NCBI RefSeq assembly: GCF_007747655.1
Contig: NZ_CP036274.1
Span: 992,001-1,056,000, forward strand
DNA from: Anatilimnocola aggregata
GTDB taxonomy: Bacteria; Planctomycetota; Planctomycetia; Pirellulales; Pirellulaceae
Direction of reading: 5' to 3'
DNA length: 64,000 nt
The notes beneath the pieces were generated by a model, which saw only the letters and a program-made list of their open reading frames with translations, did not search any database and was not told where the DNA came from. Each line of letters begins with the position of its first letter. Within the stretch, counting starts at the first letter, position 1. Both the position numbers and the translations under genes were made by a program. This document shows, in pieces, positions 44,685 to 52,397 of the stretch.

Positions 44685-44748
44685 GTGGGTGACAAGGTGA
44701 GTGGGTGACAAGGTGAGTGGGTGACAAGGTGAGTGGGTGACAAGGTGA
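44685..44748. repeat. Tandem repeat, 16 bp x 4
   Basis: The unit GTGGGTGACAAGGTGA is repeated four times without a mismatch. On the minus strand it reads as a TCACCTTGTCACCCAC array. Perfect copies suggest recent slippage or expansion. Confidence 0.97.
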
Positions 44749-44927
44749 GCGTGCGAGTTCTGCCTTCTCACGCCACCGCCCCTGCGGCGGTGGGTCATTG
44801 GCTTTTGCACTAGAGATGCTGGGAACTATCTAAAAATGTTCTTGCGATGTGAGCAGCATGTCTTTAATGTTGTTAGTAGTTGCGCGGGATGTGCTGCGCA
44901 GTTAGTGATAACACCAAGCCGGGGTCG

Positions 44928-44989
44928 GGAGGTTTTTCGGGCTCGAGAAATGTTGCTTTGGCCGAGAGAGGTTGGCCCGAAAATCCTCC
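44928..44989. repeat. Large imperfect hairpin, REP-like
   Basis: The arms GGAGGTTTTTCGGGC (44928-44942) and GCCCGAAAATCCTCC (44975-44989) pair at 14 of 15 positions around a 32-base centre. The end TTTCGGGC/GCCCGAAA is shared with the two 113-bp repeats nearby, so it appears to be a diverged member of the same repeat family. Confidence 0.7.
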
Positions 44990-45010
44990 GGAACCCGATG
45001 GGGTGGGATC

Positions 45011-45123
45011 ATCGCGCGAGGAGAGCGATCTCGCGGAATTGAGTGAGTGGGTCAGGACAATATTTCGGGGCGGCGCTGGGCGGCTAAAGGTAACGTCTGC
45101 GCGCCCGAAAATTGCCCCGACCC
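45011..45123. repeat. Left copy of a 113-bp direct repeat
   Basis: By eye it matches 46502-46614 at about 99 of 113 positions without gaps. Its right part has long inverted arms, GGGTCAGGACAATATTTCGGG (45049-45069) and CCCGAAAATTGCCCCGACCC (45104-45123), that can form a 19-20 bp imperfect stem. It ends 41 bases before the HTH gene start. Confidence 0.9.
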
Positions 45124-45164
45124 GGTTTGGGTTTGTTTGGTTTTTCATTTCGAAAGGAGCCGTT

Positions 45165-46406
45165 ATGTCTCGCAGACCACGCATCAGTGCCCAGGATATT
45201 GAGATCTTCAAGTTGGTTCGCGTCGAAGGGCGCAAGCAGAAGGACGTGGCGATCAGGTTTCAGCTGACGCCGAGCGCGATCTGCAAAATCGTGCAGAAGA
45301 TGGAGCAGTGGCAAGGCTCGCTGGTGCCGCACATCACGCGGAAAACGGCGGAGTTTCGCGAGCTGAGCCGCGAGCAGCGGTTGTACAACTGCGTGCGATT
45401 GCGGCGGCGACAGCTGCAGATGATGTACGAAGATTCAATGGAGGCATGGCGCGAGTCGCGCAAGCCGCTCGTCTCGGCTAAGGTCGTGAAACGAAACGGC
45501 GTCATCGAGCGCGAAGAATCGTGGAGCCGGCAGTGCCGCGGCAATCCACGGATGCTGCGCGAGGCTCGCGAGATCAGCCGCGAACTGGCGGAACTCGACG
45601 GGCTCAAGCGCGACGGCACGGTCGATCTCAGCTGCGAGGGGCGACTGTTCGAGCCCGCCGCGCTGACGAAGGAAGAAATGATCGCCGAACTGCGCGCGGA
45701 GGTGGACCTGTCGCTGCGGGAACTGGCGAAGTGGGAGCGGGCGGGGAAAGAGGGGGAGAGTGGGAGTGAGGGAGATGGGGAGAAGGAAGAAGAGAACAAG
45801 TCAGAAGGCAGAAGTCAGAATGCAGAAGTGAAGACGGAGGAAGAATTCTGGAAATTGAAAATGGAAAGTTTTGGGATTCAGGAGGAAATCATTGTGGCGG
45901 AAGTCGTGGAAGAGTCAGTAGATAAGAGCGTAGCGAGTCAGGTCGAAACAATTGAAGATTCCGGAAATTTCCAGACGTCAATTCCCGCTCCTGTTCCTGT
46001 CTCCCCCTCTGCTTCTACTCCCAAGCTAGAGATCCCGCAGAACCTGACCGCAGAGGGAAGGAGCCGGTTAGCGCAGCAGTTGTCGCTGTCGTACAAGTTG
46101 CAGCATGCTCCGGAACTGCTCGAGCCGCACGAGCGCCCCGCGGAATTTTCAGTGCAGTCGCAGGGCGCGCCAACGCAGCCCGCACAGCCCGTGAAGAAGA
46201 GTTCGCTGCATGTCAACCAGCACGGCCGCATCTTTCGCGACGTGGGTGGCTACCTCATGCCAATCCCGGGCATGTGGGTCGAGCCGGAGAAGCCGTGGAA
46301 GCGGGAGGAGCGGGAAAGGGCGGAGGAGCGGGAAAGGGCGGAGGAAAGGGAGAAGGAAGAACGCAGAATGAAGAATGCAGAATGCAGAATGCAGAATGAA
46401 GAATGA
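45165..46406 (+). CDS. HTH protein with low-complexity acidic tail, between direct repeats
   Basis: A 413-residue protein. The N-terminus (about residues 1-50) has a helix-turn-helix, GRKQKDVAIRFQLTPSAICK, resembling sigma-factor region 4 or terminase-small-subunit DNA-binding helices. A basic helical region follows. Residues about 170-330 are Glu/Ser/Gly-rich with little complexity, and the extreme C-terminus (RERAEERERAEEREKEERR, then KNAECRMQNEE) is translated minisatellite. The frame extends upstream to 44880, but AAAGGAG before ATG 45165 fixes the start. It lies between two 113-bp direct repeats 1,491 bp apart. Not a known transposase. Function unknown; it may be carried by the repeat unit or be phage-derived. 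Confidence 0.7.
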   Translation: MSRRPRISAQDIEIFKLVRVEGRKQKDVAIRFQLTPSAICKIVQKMEQWQGSLVPHITRKTAEFRELSREQRLYNCVRLRRRQLQMMYEDSMEAWRESRKPLVSAKVVKRNGVIEREESWSRQCRGNPRMLREAREISRELAELDGLKRDGTVDLSCEGRLFEPAALTKEEMIAELRAEVDLSLRELAKWERAGKEGESGSEGDGEKEEENKSEGRSQNAEVKTEEEFWKLKMESFGIQEEIIVAEVVEESVDKSVASQVETIEDSGNFQTSIPAPVPVSPSASTPKLEIPQNLTAEGRSRLAQQLSLSYKLQHAPELLEPHERPAEFSVQSQGAPTQPAQPVKKSSLHVNQHGRIFRDVGGYLMPIPGMWVEPEKPWKREERERAEERERAEEREKEERRMKNAECRMQNEE

Positions 46407-46409
46407 AGA
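46361..46409. repeat. Short AGAATG-type minisatellite at the end of the HTH gene
   Basis: Alternating units of GCAGAAT and GAAGAAT (for example GCAGAATGCAGAATGAAGAA) run through the last codons of the HTH gene and its stop. Similar but shorter runs occur at about 45800-45830 inside the same gene. Slippage-prone sequence. Confidence 0.85.
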
Positions 46410-46501
46410 CGGGCGGGGAGATTGCGAGCGAAGGAAAGGTCGTGCACAGTGCAGCCCCTCACCCCGGAGTACCGAGGCGAGGGAGTGAAGAAGGGAGGTT
46501 A

Positions 46502-46614
46502 ATCGCGCGAGGAGACCGAGGTCGCGGAATTGCGTTAGTGGGTCAGGACAATGTTTCGGGCCAGCGGTTGGCGGCTGAAGGTAAAGTCAGCGAGCCCGAA
46601 AATTGCCCCGACCC
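46502..46614. repeat. Right copy of the 113-bp direct repeat
   Basis: The same orientation and length as the copy at 45011-45123, about 88% identical by eye. It contains inverted arms at 46540-46561 and 46594-46615 (GGGTCAGGACAAT... and ...ATTGCCCCGACCCC). It lies 95 bases after the HTH gene, between that gene and the giant surface-protein gene. Confidence 0.9.
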
Positions 46615-46684
46615 CTTCGCTCCCCGGTGAGGGAGTGAGGGGGGAGGTCAAATTGGAAAGTGAATTTCAATCGAGCAGGCTGTG

Positions 46685-49600
46685 CTAGGCCCAACTGCCG
46701 GCGGCCATCGCGGCGTCGACACCGTTGGTGTATTCGCCGGCGCTGGTGGCTTCACCGGCCGACATCACCGGGACCGAGGCCAGCGAGGCACCACTGGCAC
46801 CGAAGAAATCAGTGGCACGGCCGTCGAGCCGGATGATGTAGTTGTCGCTGGCATCGCGGCCGAGGATGCGGAAGCGGGCCATGGCAGCCGTGTGGTTTGG
46901 GTTGTTGCGGTTCGGGTTGTCGATATTGAAGGGATCTTGGAAGATCGTCGTGGAGAAGCTATTGCCGAATCCGTCGGTGCACTCCAAGAGGGCCCTCGAC
47001 AGATCCGCAGATAAGGTGACCTTGATCGAATGTGTATTGCTCCAACCATTCAAAGCCCACGACCAGAAGGCGTCGCCCGCAAGATCGGTGGAGATGACAT
47101 AGCCGTTCTGAGTCGACGAGGCCAGGATTTCGCCGATCAGGCCCTGACTATCTTCCAGTTGATTGGCGTCGATGGTTCCCTCGCCGAACGAGTTCACCGA
47201 TACACCCCCGGCGATGCCGAAGAGGGGGAGAGTGAGTTGGATCACGTCGTTCGCGTTGCCTGGATTGGCGGCAGCGGCCAGGCCAGCAGTTTCCTTGCCA
47301 TCGCGGAGCCCCATCGGTGCCGCTTCGGTCAGAGTGTAATTACCCGGCTCCACATCGTTGAAGAAGTAGTGTCCGTCCATCCCTGTTGTCAGGGTGATGG
47401 GCACAATCGGCAGGCCGGTGACGAGGCTGGTGCCAGCGAGCGTTATTTGGGCGCCACTGAGGGCCTTCTCGTTGGCATCGAACACGCCATCGTTGTCGTA
47501 GTCGATATACACATAACCTTCGACATCGGTCGGAATGAAATTCTTCACATCGATATTGACGGTGGCGGTCGAAGTCTTGAAATCGTTAACGCCGTTCGTC
47601 GTGCCGTTATCGATGATGGTGTAGGAAAAGCTGTCGAGCCCCGAGTAACCCGGGTTCGGCGTGTAGGTGAGAATGTTGCCGTTGCGAGTAACCGTGCCGT
47701 TAGCCGTAGTTGCCTGGAACGAATCGAGCGTGAGCGTTTGACCGGATTCGTTGGCCGCACCCTTCGAATCGTTGCTCAGCAGGTCAGTGGTGATGTTGAA
47801 GTCGCGGGGACGATCGATGATGGCCGTAAAGGGAACCCCGGTGGGGTCATTGACTGCCACAGGTGCGTCATTCACTTCCACGACGGTGATCGACACAGTA
47901 ACTTCATTCGATTCCAAGCTGGGTGGAGTGAACGGCGAGTTGTCGTTGATTTTATAGGTAAACGAATCGGGGCCGTTGTAGTCTGCTTCGGGCGTGTAAA
48001 CGACTCGCCGCGTGGTGGGGTTGAACGAGATCGTACCGTGCGTGGGTTGTTGCATCGGCACAAACGACCAGAGGGTATTCGCGGTATCGGGATCGCTGTC
48101 GTTATTGAAGACATCGATGCTGACGGCAATGTCCTCGTTGGTAGTTGCGGTGTCGGCAACGGCCACCGGAGGGTCGTTCTTTTCCTGCACCGTGATGGAG
48201 ACTGTGGCAATGGTCGACGTCAACGGGCCCGGAGTCGTCGAGTCGTTATCGTTGAGTTGGTAGGTGATTTCATCACTACCGTTGTAGAACGCATCGGGCG
48301 TGTAACGAATCTTGCCGTTCACGACGCTCGCGGTGCCGTGGCTGGGACCACTGATGATCGAGATCGTCGTACCGGAGGTAAGCAGGTTATCTTGGCTAAT
48401 AAATGTCGGCGAGGCATCGACGTCCGAATCGTTGAGCAATACCGCGATATCAACTTGTTGACCTTCGCCGGTGGTCACTGTGTCGTCATCGGCATCGGGG
48501 GCATCGTTGACGGCGGTGATGCTAAACGTCACCGTGCCATTGGCAGACTTCGCATTAGCAACTCCGTTGGTTGTGCCATCGTCGGTCACTGTGTAAGTGA
48601 AGCTGGCTGCGCCGTTGAAGTCTTGTGTTGGGGTGAAGAGGACATTGGTGCCGCTGATCGAAACGGTACCACCGGTGCCCGAAGTGACACTGGTAATGTT
48701 GAGCGTCTGTCCACTCTCGTTGGCTGCGCCCTTCGTGTCGTTACCGAGGAGGGAGGCGAACGGAATCGTCCGAGTGCCCGAATCTTCAGCGATGGATGCG
48801 ATCGGATCGTTGACAGCAACCGGAGCATCGTTCACTTCGGTAATGGTGAACGTTGCCGAACCGGTGTCGGACTTGAAGTCGTTCGCACCGGCGGTTTGGC
48901 CGTTGTCTTGAATGGTGTAATCGAAACTGGCAGTCCCGTTGAAATCGGCTGCCGGAGTGAAGACGACATCTCCAGCCACGACACTCGCGGTGCCACCAAC
49001 AACATTGCTAACGCTGGTAATGGTGAGCGTCTGGCCTGCTTCGTTGCTCGGACCCTTCAAGTCGTTGCCGGTCAGCGTGATGGCGGTAATGGTGCGCGGG
49101 CCGGAATCTTCGGCAATGCTCGAAAGCGCGTCGTCGATGGCGGTGGGGGCATCGTTCATCGGGCGGACGGTGACGTTCACCGTGCCAATGGAATCGGCAC
49201 CAACGCCGCTCGTATCTCGCAAGGTATAGCTGATCGTGTCCGCCCCGAAAAAGTCCGGAGCGGGGACATAGATGAGTTTGTCGTCCGTGTCGTCAGGGAG
49301 TGTGCCAAGATCACGGGTAACCGTGCCGCCGTTCGGAGTAGTGCCAACGAACGAAAGGAGACGGGCCTTCGTTCCAACAGGTGTTGGGTTCACGAGGTCA
49401 TTGGCGAGTACATCGACTGTGTTGAGAGCTCCACTAGCAGAGTCTTCTTCCACGGTGAGGCTATCGGACGCAGCGAATGGGCGAACCGCTGGAGCGACGT
49501 TGATGGTGACACTGGCGTTGGCAGTGAGGGCTCCGCCGCCGGTGTTCCCTTGGTCATTGATCGTGATGTTCAGCGTGTCGGATTGACCGCCAAAACCGAC

Positions 49601-51922
49601 GACCGAAGTGTAAGTGAAACCATTGAGGGCGGCACTGACATCGGCCACGTTGCCGGTCAAGGTGACGGTGCTGGTGTTGTTGGTGCCAATCGTGACGCCG
49701 GTCGCAGCCGGGACGTTGATTCTGTTGGCAGCATTCACTGCCAGGGTCACGACGACGGGGGAACTACCCGAGTCCTGATCGGCAACCGTAATCAGGCGGC
49801 CTGCGCCGGACGAAAAGAGGAGTGCGTCTCCCTCGATATTGGCGACCGGGCTGGCAAAGCCCACGTTGATAGTCGGGGCGTCGTTGATGGGAGTAATGAC
49901 CAACGGGATGTTCAGAGTGGACGATTGAGGAGCACCACCCGTGTTGCCGTTGTCATTAATCGTAACTGCAAGGGTCTTGGAGCCGAATGCGCCAGGAACC
50001 GGAGTGTAGGTAAGGCCATTGATGGCGTTGTTCAAATCGGCCAACGTCCCTTGAGCGGAGATGGTGCTGCTGTTGTTGCCAGTGACATTGGTCAAGCCAG
50101 TGACGCCGAAGAGCGTGAGCGTACCGTTGCCTGCACCAACATTCAAAGTCAAGGTGAGGAGGGCAGGTGCGGCCGCATCCACATCGTTGACCGTGATTTG
50201 ATTGCCCCCGCCACTGCTGAAGGTGCGCGATTGGTCCTCGTTGAAAGTTTGCGGCGAAGTCCCCGAGAAACTGATGGTGGGAGCATCGTTGACCGCATTG
50301 ATGGTGATATTGACCGTAGCGACGTCGGTGTTGAATGTCGGCGAGGCTTGATCGCGCACGGTGTACTTGAAAGTATCGATGCCGTTGAAATCGCCGCCTG
50401 GTGGCGTGTAGCGAATGGTCGAGGCAGAGATGATCTGCACGGTACCGAGGGTGCCGGTCGTATCGACGCTGATTACCGTTTTCGCGGTGTTGGGTGTCGG
50501 GGCGACGTTGACGTCGTTACTGGTGACATTGATGTTGATTGGCGTAACGCTGCCTTCGGTCGTGGTTGCCGAATCGTCGCCAGCGTTCAGCGGTTCAGTA
50601 ATCTCAAGCGAATCGCCCGTGATCATGATCAGGTCTGTTGTGACGGGAATGCCGAATCCGACCACACCAGTTTCGAGACCGTCGGCAATATCTGCCAGCG
50701 ACAGATTGAAATTGACGAGGCCAGCATCGAGCGCGTTCATGCGGACGCGGAGGATTTCGGTCGGCGTTGTTCCCTGGTACGGGTCAAAGAACTGGGTTCC
50801 GCCGACATCGTTGATGCCGGTTGCCATGCGGAAACCTTGTCGATTGTCTTGGAAGAAGGGAGGGGCATCGTTGAGCGGATTGCCGTCGGCATCGTAGCGA
50901 GTTCGCAACTTCAAGGCGTCGGTGTACGCAGCCGGGTTGGTGGTGGTTCCCTTAATCGATTCGGTAATGGTGATCGCGGCAGTTCCCAGGCCGGTAACGT
51001 TGCCCGTCATTTCAGGAACGTCTTGATTACTCATCTGATTGAGGAAGCGAACACGCCAACGATTATTGCCACCGGAAGGCTCGTGAGTCACTTCGGTCGC
51101 GGTTCCGCCCAGCACGGCATCGAGAGCAGTTTGGATGTTCCCGGCGGTCGTGGCGCGATTGGCTGCAAACGGGATCGCTGCAGTCGTTTTCGGTACGCCG
51201 TTTTGGACTACGGTCAATGTAAACGTGCCATTGGTCGTCGGAGTGCCAGAGATGAAGATGATCTGGCTTTCGTTGACCTGGACATCGGTTTTGTCAGTAC
51301 TGTACAGCACATCGAAGAAGGACGTGGAGACGCCGAGTGCGGTACTGCCATCGAGGAGCGTGGGATCACGATTAAGACTCATGTAGTTCAAGACGCCCAG
51401 GTCTTCGGTCAAGACCCGCAGTTCATATGAGCCACCCTTGCTGATGGTGTTCAGGTCATCGTTCGTGCCAGCGGCGACAATCTGCACCGTCAGCTTGATC
51501 ATCGGGTCGCCAGTACCGCCCGAGTTCAGCTGATTGATGACCTGGAGCGCGTCCATGGCCGAAATACGGGTATCGTTATTGACGTCCAGGTAGGAGTCGG
51601 GCTCGGGGCCAACGCCTTCACCGGCGGCGGCACCTGCAGGACTGACGACGGTCCGCGAACCATTGACGTTGAGATAGTTGATGATTCGCAGGGCATCCAT
51701 AGCCGTCACGCGACCGTCTGCGTTCACGTCGCGGGGCTGTTGGATATTCCAAAAGGGGCTGCGAAAGAGCGTGGGGGCGACATCGCCGGCCATTAGTTCG
51801 CGAGATTCGAGCTGTTCGGCCCAGAGCGAGCGGCGTTGAGCCAACTTCTGGCGAGCCAGTTTTTGGGCAGCCGCAGTACGCGACGAAGTGGCAAAACGGT
51901 TACGACGACCGAGAGTTGTCAT
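46685..51922 (-). CDS. Giant secreted cadherin-like surface protein with N-terminal dockerin
   Basis: A 1,745-residue protein. The N-terminus carries the planctomycete extracellular motif (LWAEQLESRELMAG). A dockerin follows with two EF-hand-like calcium loops (DVNADGRVTAMDALRI and DVNNDTRISAMDALQV). After a linker there are about nine tandem cadherin/VCBS-like modules, each opening with NDAP-type motifs and containing ND(S/V/D)D turns and YTP segments, for example DFNGIDTFKYTVRD and DYNGPDSFTYKIND. A SdrD B-like domain (DVEGYVYIDYDNDGVFDANE) precedes a C-terminal segment of unknown fold. Probably a calcium-stabilised cell-surface adhesin or matrix protein. No Shine-Dalgarno sequence is seen before the ATG. 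Confidence 0.92.
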   Translation of the reverse strand: MTTLGRRNRFATSSRTAAAQKLARQKLAQRRSLWAEQLESRELMAGDVAPTLFRSPFWNIQQPRDVNADGRVTAMDALRIINYLNVNGSRTVVSPAGAAAGEGVGPEPDSYLDVNNDTRISAMDALQVINQLNSGGTGDPMIKLTVQIVAAGTNDDLNTISKGGSYELRVLTEDLGVLNYMSLNRDPTLLDGSTALGVSTSFFDVLYSTDKTDVQVNESQIIFISGTPTTNGTFTLTVVQNGVPKTTAAIPFAANRATTAGNIQTALDAVLGGTATEVTHEPSGGNNRWRVRFLNQMSNQDVPEMTGNVTGLGTAAITITESIKGTTTNPAAYTDALKLRTRYDADGNPLNDAPPFFQDNRQGFRMATGINDVGGTQFFDPYQGTTPTEILRVRMNALDAGLVNFNLSLADIADGLETGVVGFGIPVTTDLIMITGDSLEITEPLNAGDDSATTTEGSVTPININVTSNDVNVAPTPNTAKTVISVDTTGTLGTVQIISASTIRYTPPGGDFNGIDTFKYTVRDQASPTFNTDVATVNITINAVNDAPTISFSGTSPQTFNEDQSRTFSSGGGNQITVNDVDAAAPALLTLTLNVGAGNGTLTLFGVTGLTNVTGNNSSTISAQGTLADLNNAINGLTYTPVPGAFGSKTLAVTINDNGNTGGAPQSSTLNIPLVITPINDAPTINVGFASPVANIEGDALLFSSGAGRLITVADQDSGSSPVVVTLAVNAANRINVPAATGVTIGTNNTSTVTLTGNVADVSAALNGFTYTSVVGFGGQSDTLNITINDQGNTGGGALTANASVTINVAPAVRPFAASDSLTVEEDSASGALNTVDVLANDLVNPTPVGTKARLLSFVGTTPNGGTVTRDLGTLPDDTDDKLIYVPAPDFFGADTISYTLRDTSGVGADSIGTVNVTVRPMNDAPTAIDDALSSIAEDSGPRTITAITLTGNDLKGPSNEAGQTLTITSVSNVVGGTASVVAGDVVFTPAADFNGTASFDYTIQDNGQTAGANDFKSDTGSATFTITEVNDAPVAVNDPIASIAEDSGTRTIPFASLLGNDTKGAANESGQTLNITSVTSGTGGTVSISGTNVLFTPTQDFNGAASFTYTVTDDGTTNGVANAKSANGTVTFSITAVNDAPDADDDTVTTGEGQQVDIAVLLNDSDVDASPTFISQDNLLTSGTTISIISGPSHGTASVVNGKIRYTPDAFYNGSDEITYQLNDNDSTTPGPLTSTIATVSITVQEKNDPPVAVADTATTNEDIAVSIDVFNNDSDPDTANTLWSFVPMQQPTHGTISFNPTTRRVVYTPEADYNGPDSFTYKINDNSPFTPPSLESNEVTVSITVVEVNDAPVAVNDPTGVPFTAIIDRPRDFNITTDLLSNDSKGAANESGQTLTLDSFQATTANGTVTRNGNILTYTPNPGYSGLDSFSYTIIDNGTTNGVNDFKTSTATVNIDVKNFIPTDVEGYVYIDYDNDGVFDANEKALSGAQITLAGTSLVTGLPIVPITLTTGMDGHYFFNDVEPGNYTLTEAAPMGLRDGKETAGLAAAANPGNANDVIQLTLPLFGIAGGVSVNSFGEGTIDANQLEDSQGLIGEILASSTQNGYVISTDLAGDAFWSWALNGWSNTHSIKVTLSADLSRALLECTDGFGNSFSTTIFQDPFNIDNPNRNNPNHTAAMARFRILGRDASDNYIIRLDGRATDFFGASGASLASVPVMSAGEATSAGEYTNGVDAAMAAGSWA

Positions 51923-52397
51923 GGATTTACCCGTAGCGAAACGAAAATCTCTGTTCCCGATGCAGCACTTGACCGGCAGTTTGACTAGGAAAACTTCGCC
52001 TCAGAAGCTTCCGCCACCGACCAAACGTTGCTGAACCCCAGCCCTCACACAGACAGCCGAACCATAAGCCAGATAAGCAGTTGTAGCGAATGGATGGTGG
52101 GCAGATGCGAGCCTGAAAACCATGCCAGGAACTAGGGTTTGAATTCCAAGCTAGTCGGGATGTCCGTGCTTTGCAACAGATTTGCAAGGTGCCCGTCAAG
52201 TTTTCTTTCGCAGACAAGTCAACGCATTCCGAAAGCTTAGCGCGCAGTGCGCATCCGCCATTTTCGCTACGACCGCACCTACTAAAGACGCAGGCCGATT
52301 CCAGAAAGTTCCCCTGTTCTGGAATCGGCCTGCAGATTCCGAACGAGGCCCGCCCCTGCTGGGTCTCGCTCGTGTTTTTCGTCAAAAACCCACGGTA
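51923..52397. other. Intergenic region between the two giant genes
   Basis: A 475-base spacer downstream of one giant gene and upstream of the other, both minus-strand. It should contain the promoter of the 1,745-residue protein near its left end and the terminator of the upstream giant at 52290-52333. The minus-strand frame across it (51927-52385) is Ser/Cys/Arg-rich and looks spurious. Confidence 0.6.
52290..52333 (-). terminator. Perfect 17-bp hairpin, probable terminator of the upstream giant gene
   Basis: The arms GCAGGCCGATTCCAGAA and TTCTGGAATCGGCCTGC pair perfectly around a ten-base loop, 64 bases after the stop of the right-hand giant gene. On the minus strand it is followed by GTCTTTAGT, a poor T-run, so a factor-assisted terminator or a 3' stabilising hairpin is also possible. 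Confidence 0.6.

Larger units (their letters stand above)
44326..45164. other. Repeat-rich intergenic region
   Basis: About 840 bases with no convincing gene between exbB and the HTH gene. It holds a four-copy 16-bp tandem repeat, one large imperfect hairpin and the left copy of a 113-bp direct repeat. Open frames in it translate into repetitive or Arg/Ser-rich sequence and look like shadows. Confidence 0.65.

Noticed and set aside
44502-44810. A 102-residue minus-strand frame containing the 16-bp repeat (translates to VTHSP-type repeats)
   Set aside because: It is produced by the tandem repeat and flanking DNA. It has no ribosome site and no recognised motif.
44880-45164. N-terminal extension of the HTH gene
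   Set aside because: It consists of translated hairpin repeats, while AAAGGAG and an HTH-starting ATG lie at 45165.
44326-46684. Complete insertion sequence or prophage in the repeat island
   Set aside because: No transposase, integrase or phage structural gene was found. The repeats have no target-site duplication that I can identify.
47030-51430. A 1,466-residue open frame on the plus strand opposite the cadherin-like giant gene
   Set aside because: Its codons are in exact register with the sense codons, so it stays open merely because TTA, CTA and TCA are rare in the sense gene. Its translation is Arg/Gly/Val-rich and has no domain. The sense gene is well supported.
51927-52385. A 152-residue minus-strand frame between the giant genes
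   Set aside because: The translation is Ser/Cys/Arg-rich and spans the 17-bp terminator hairpin. It has no ribosome site and looks random.
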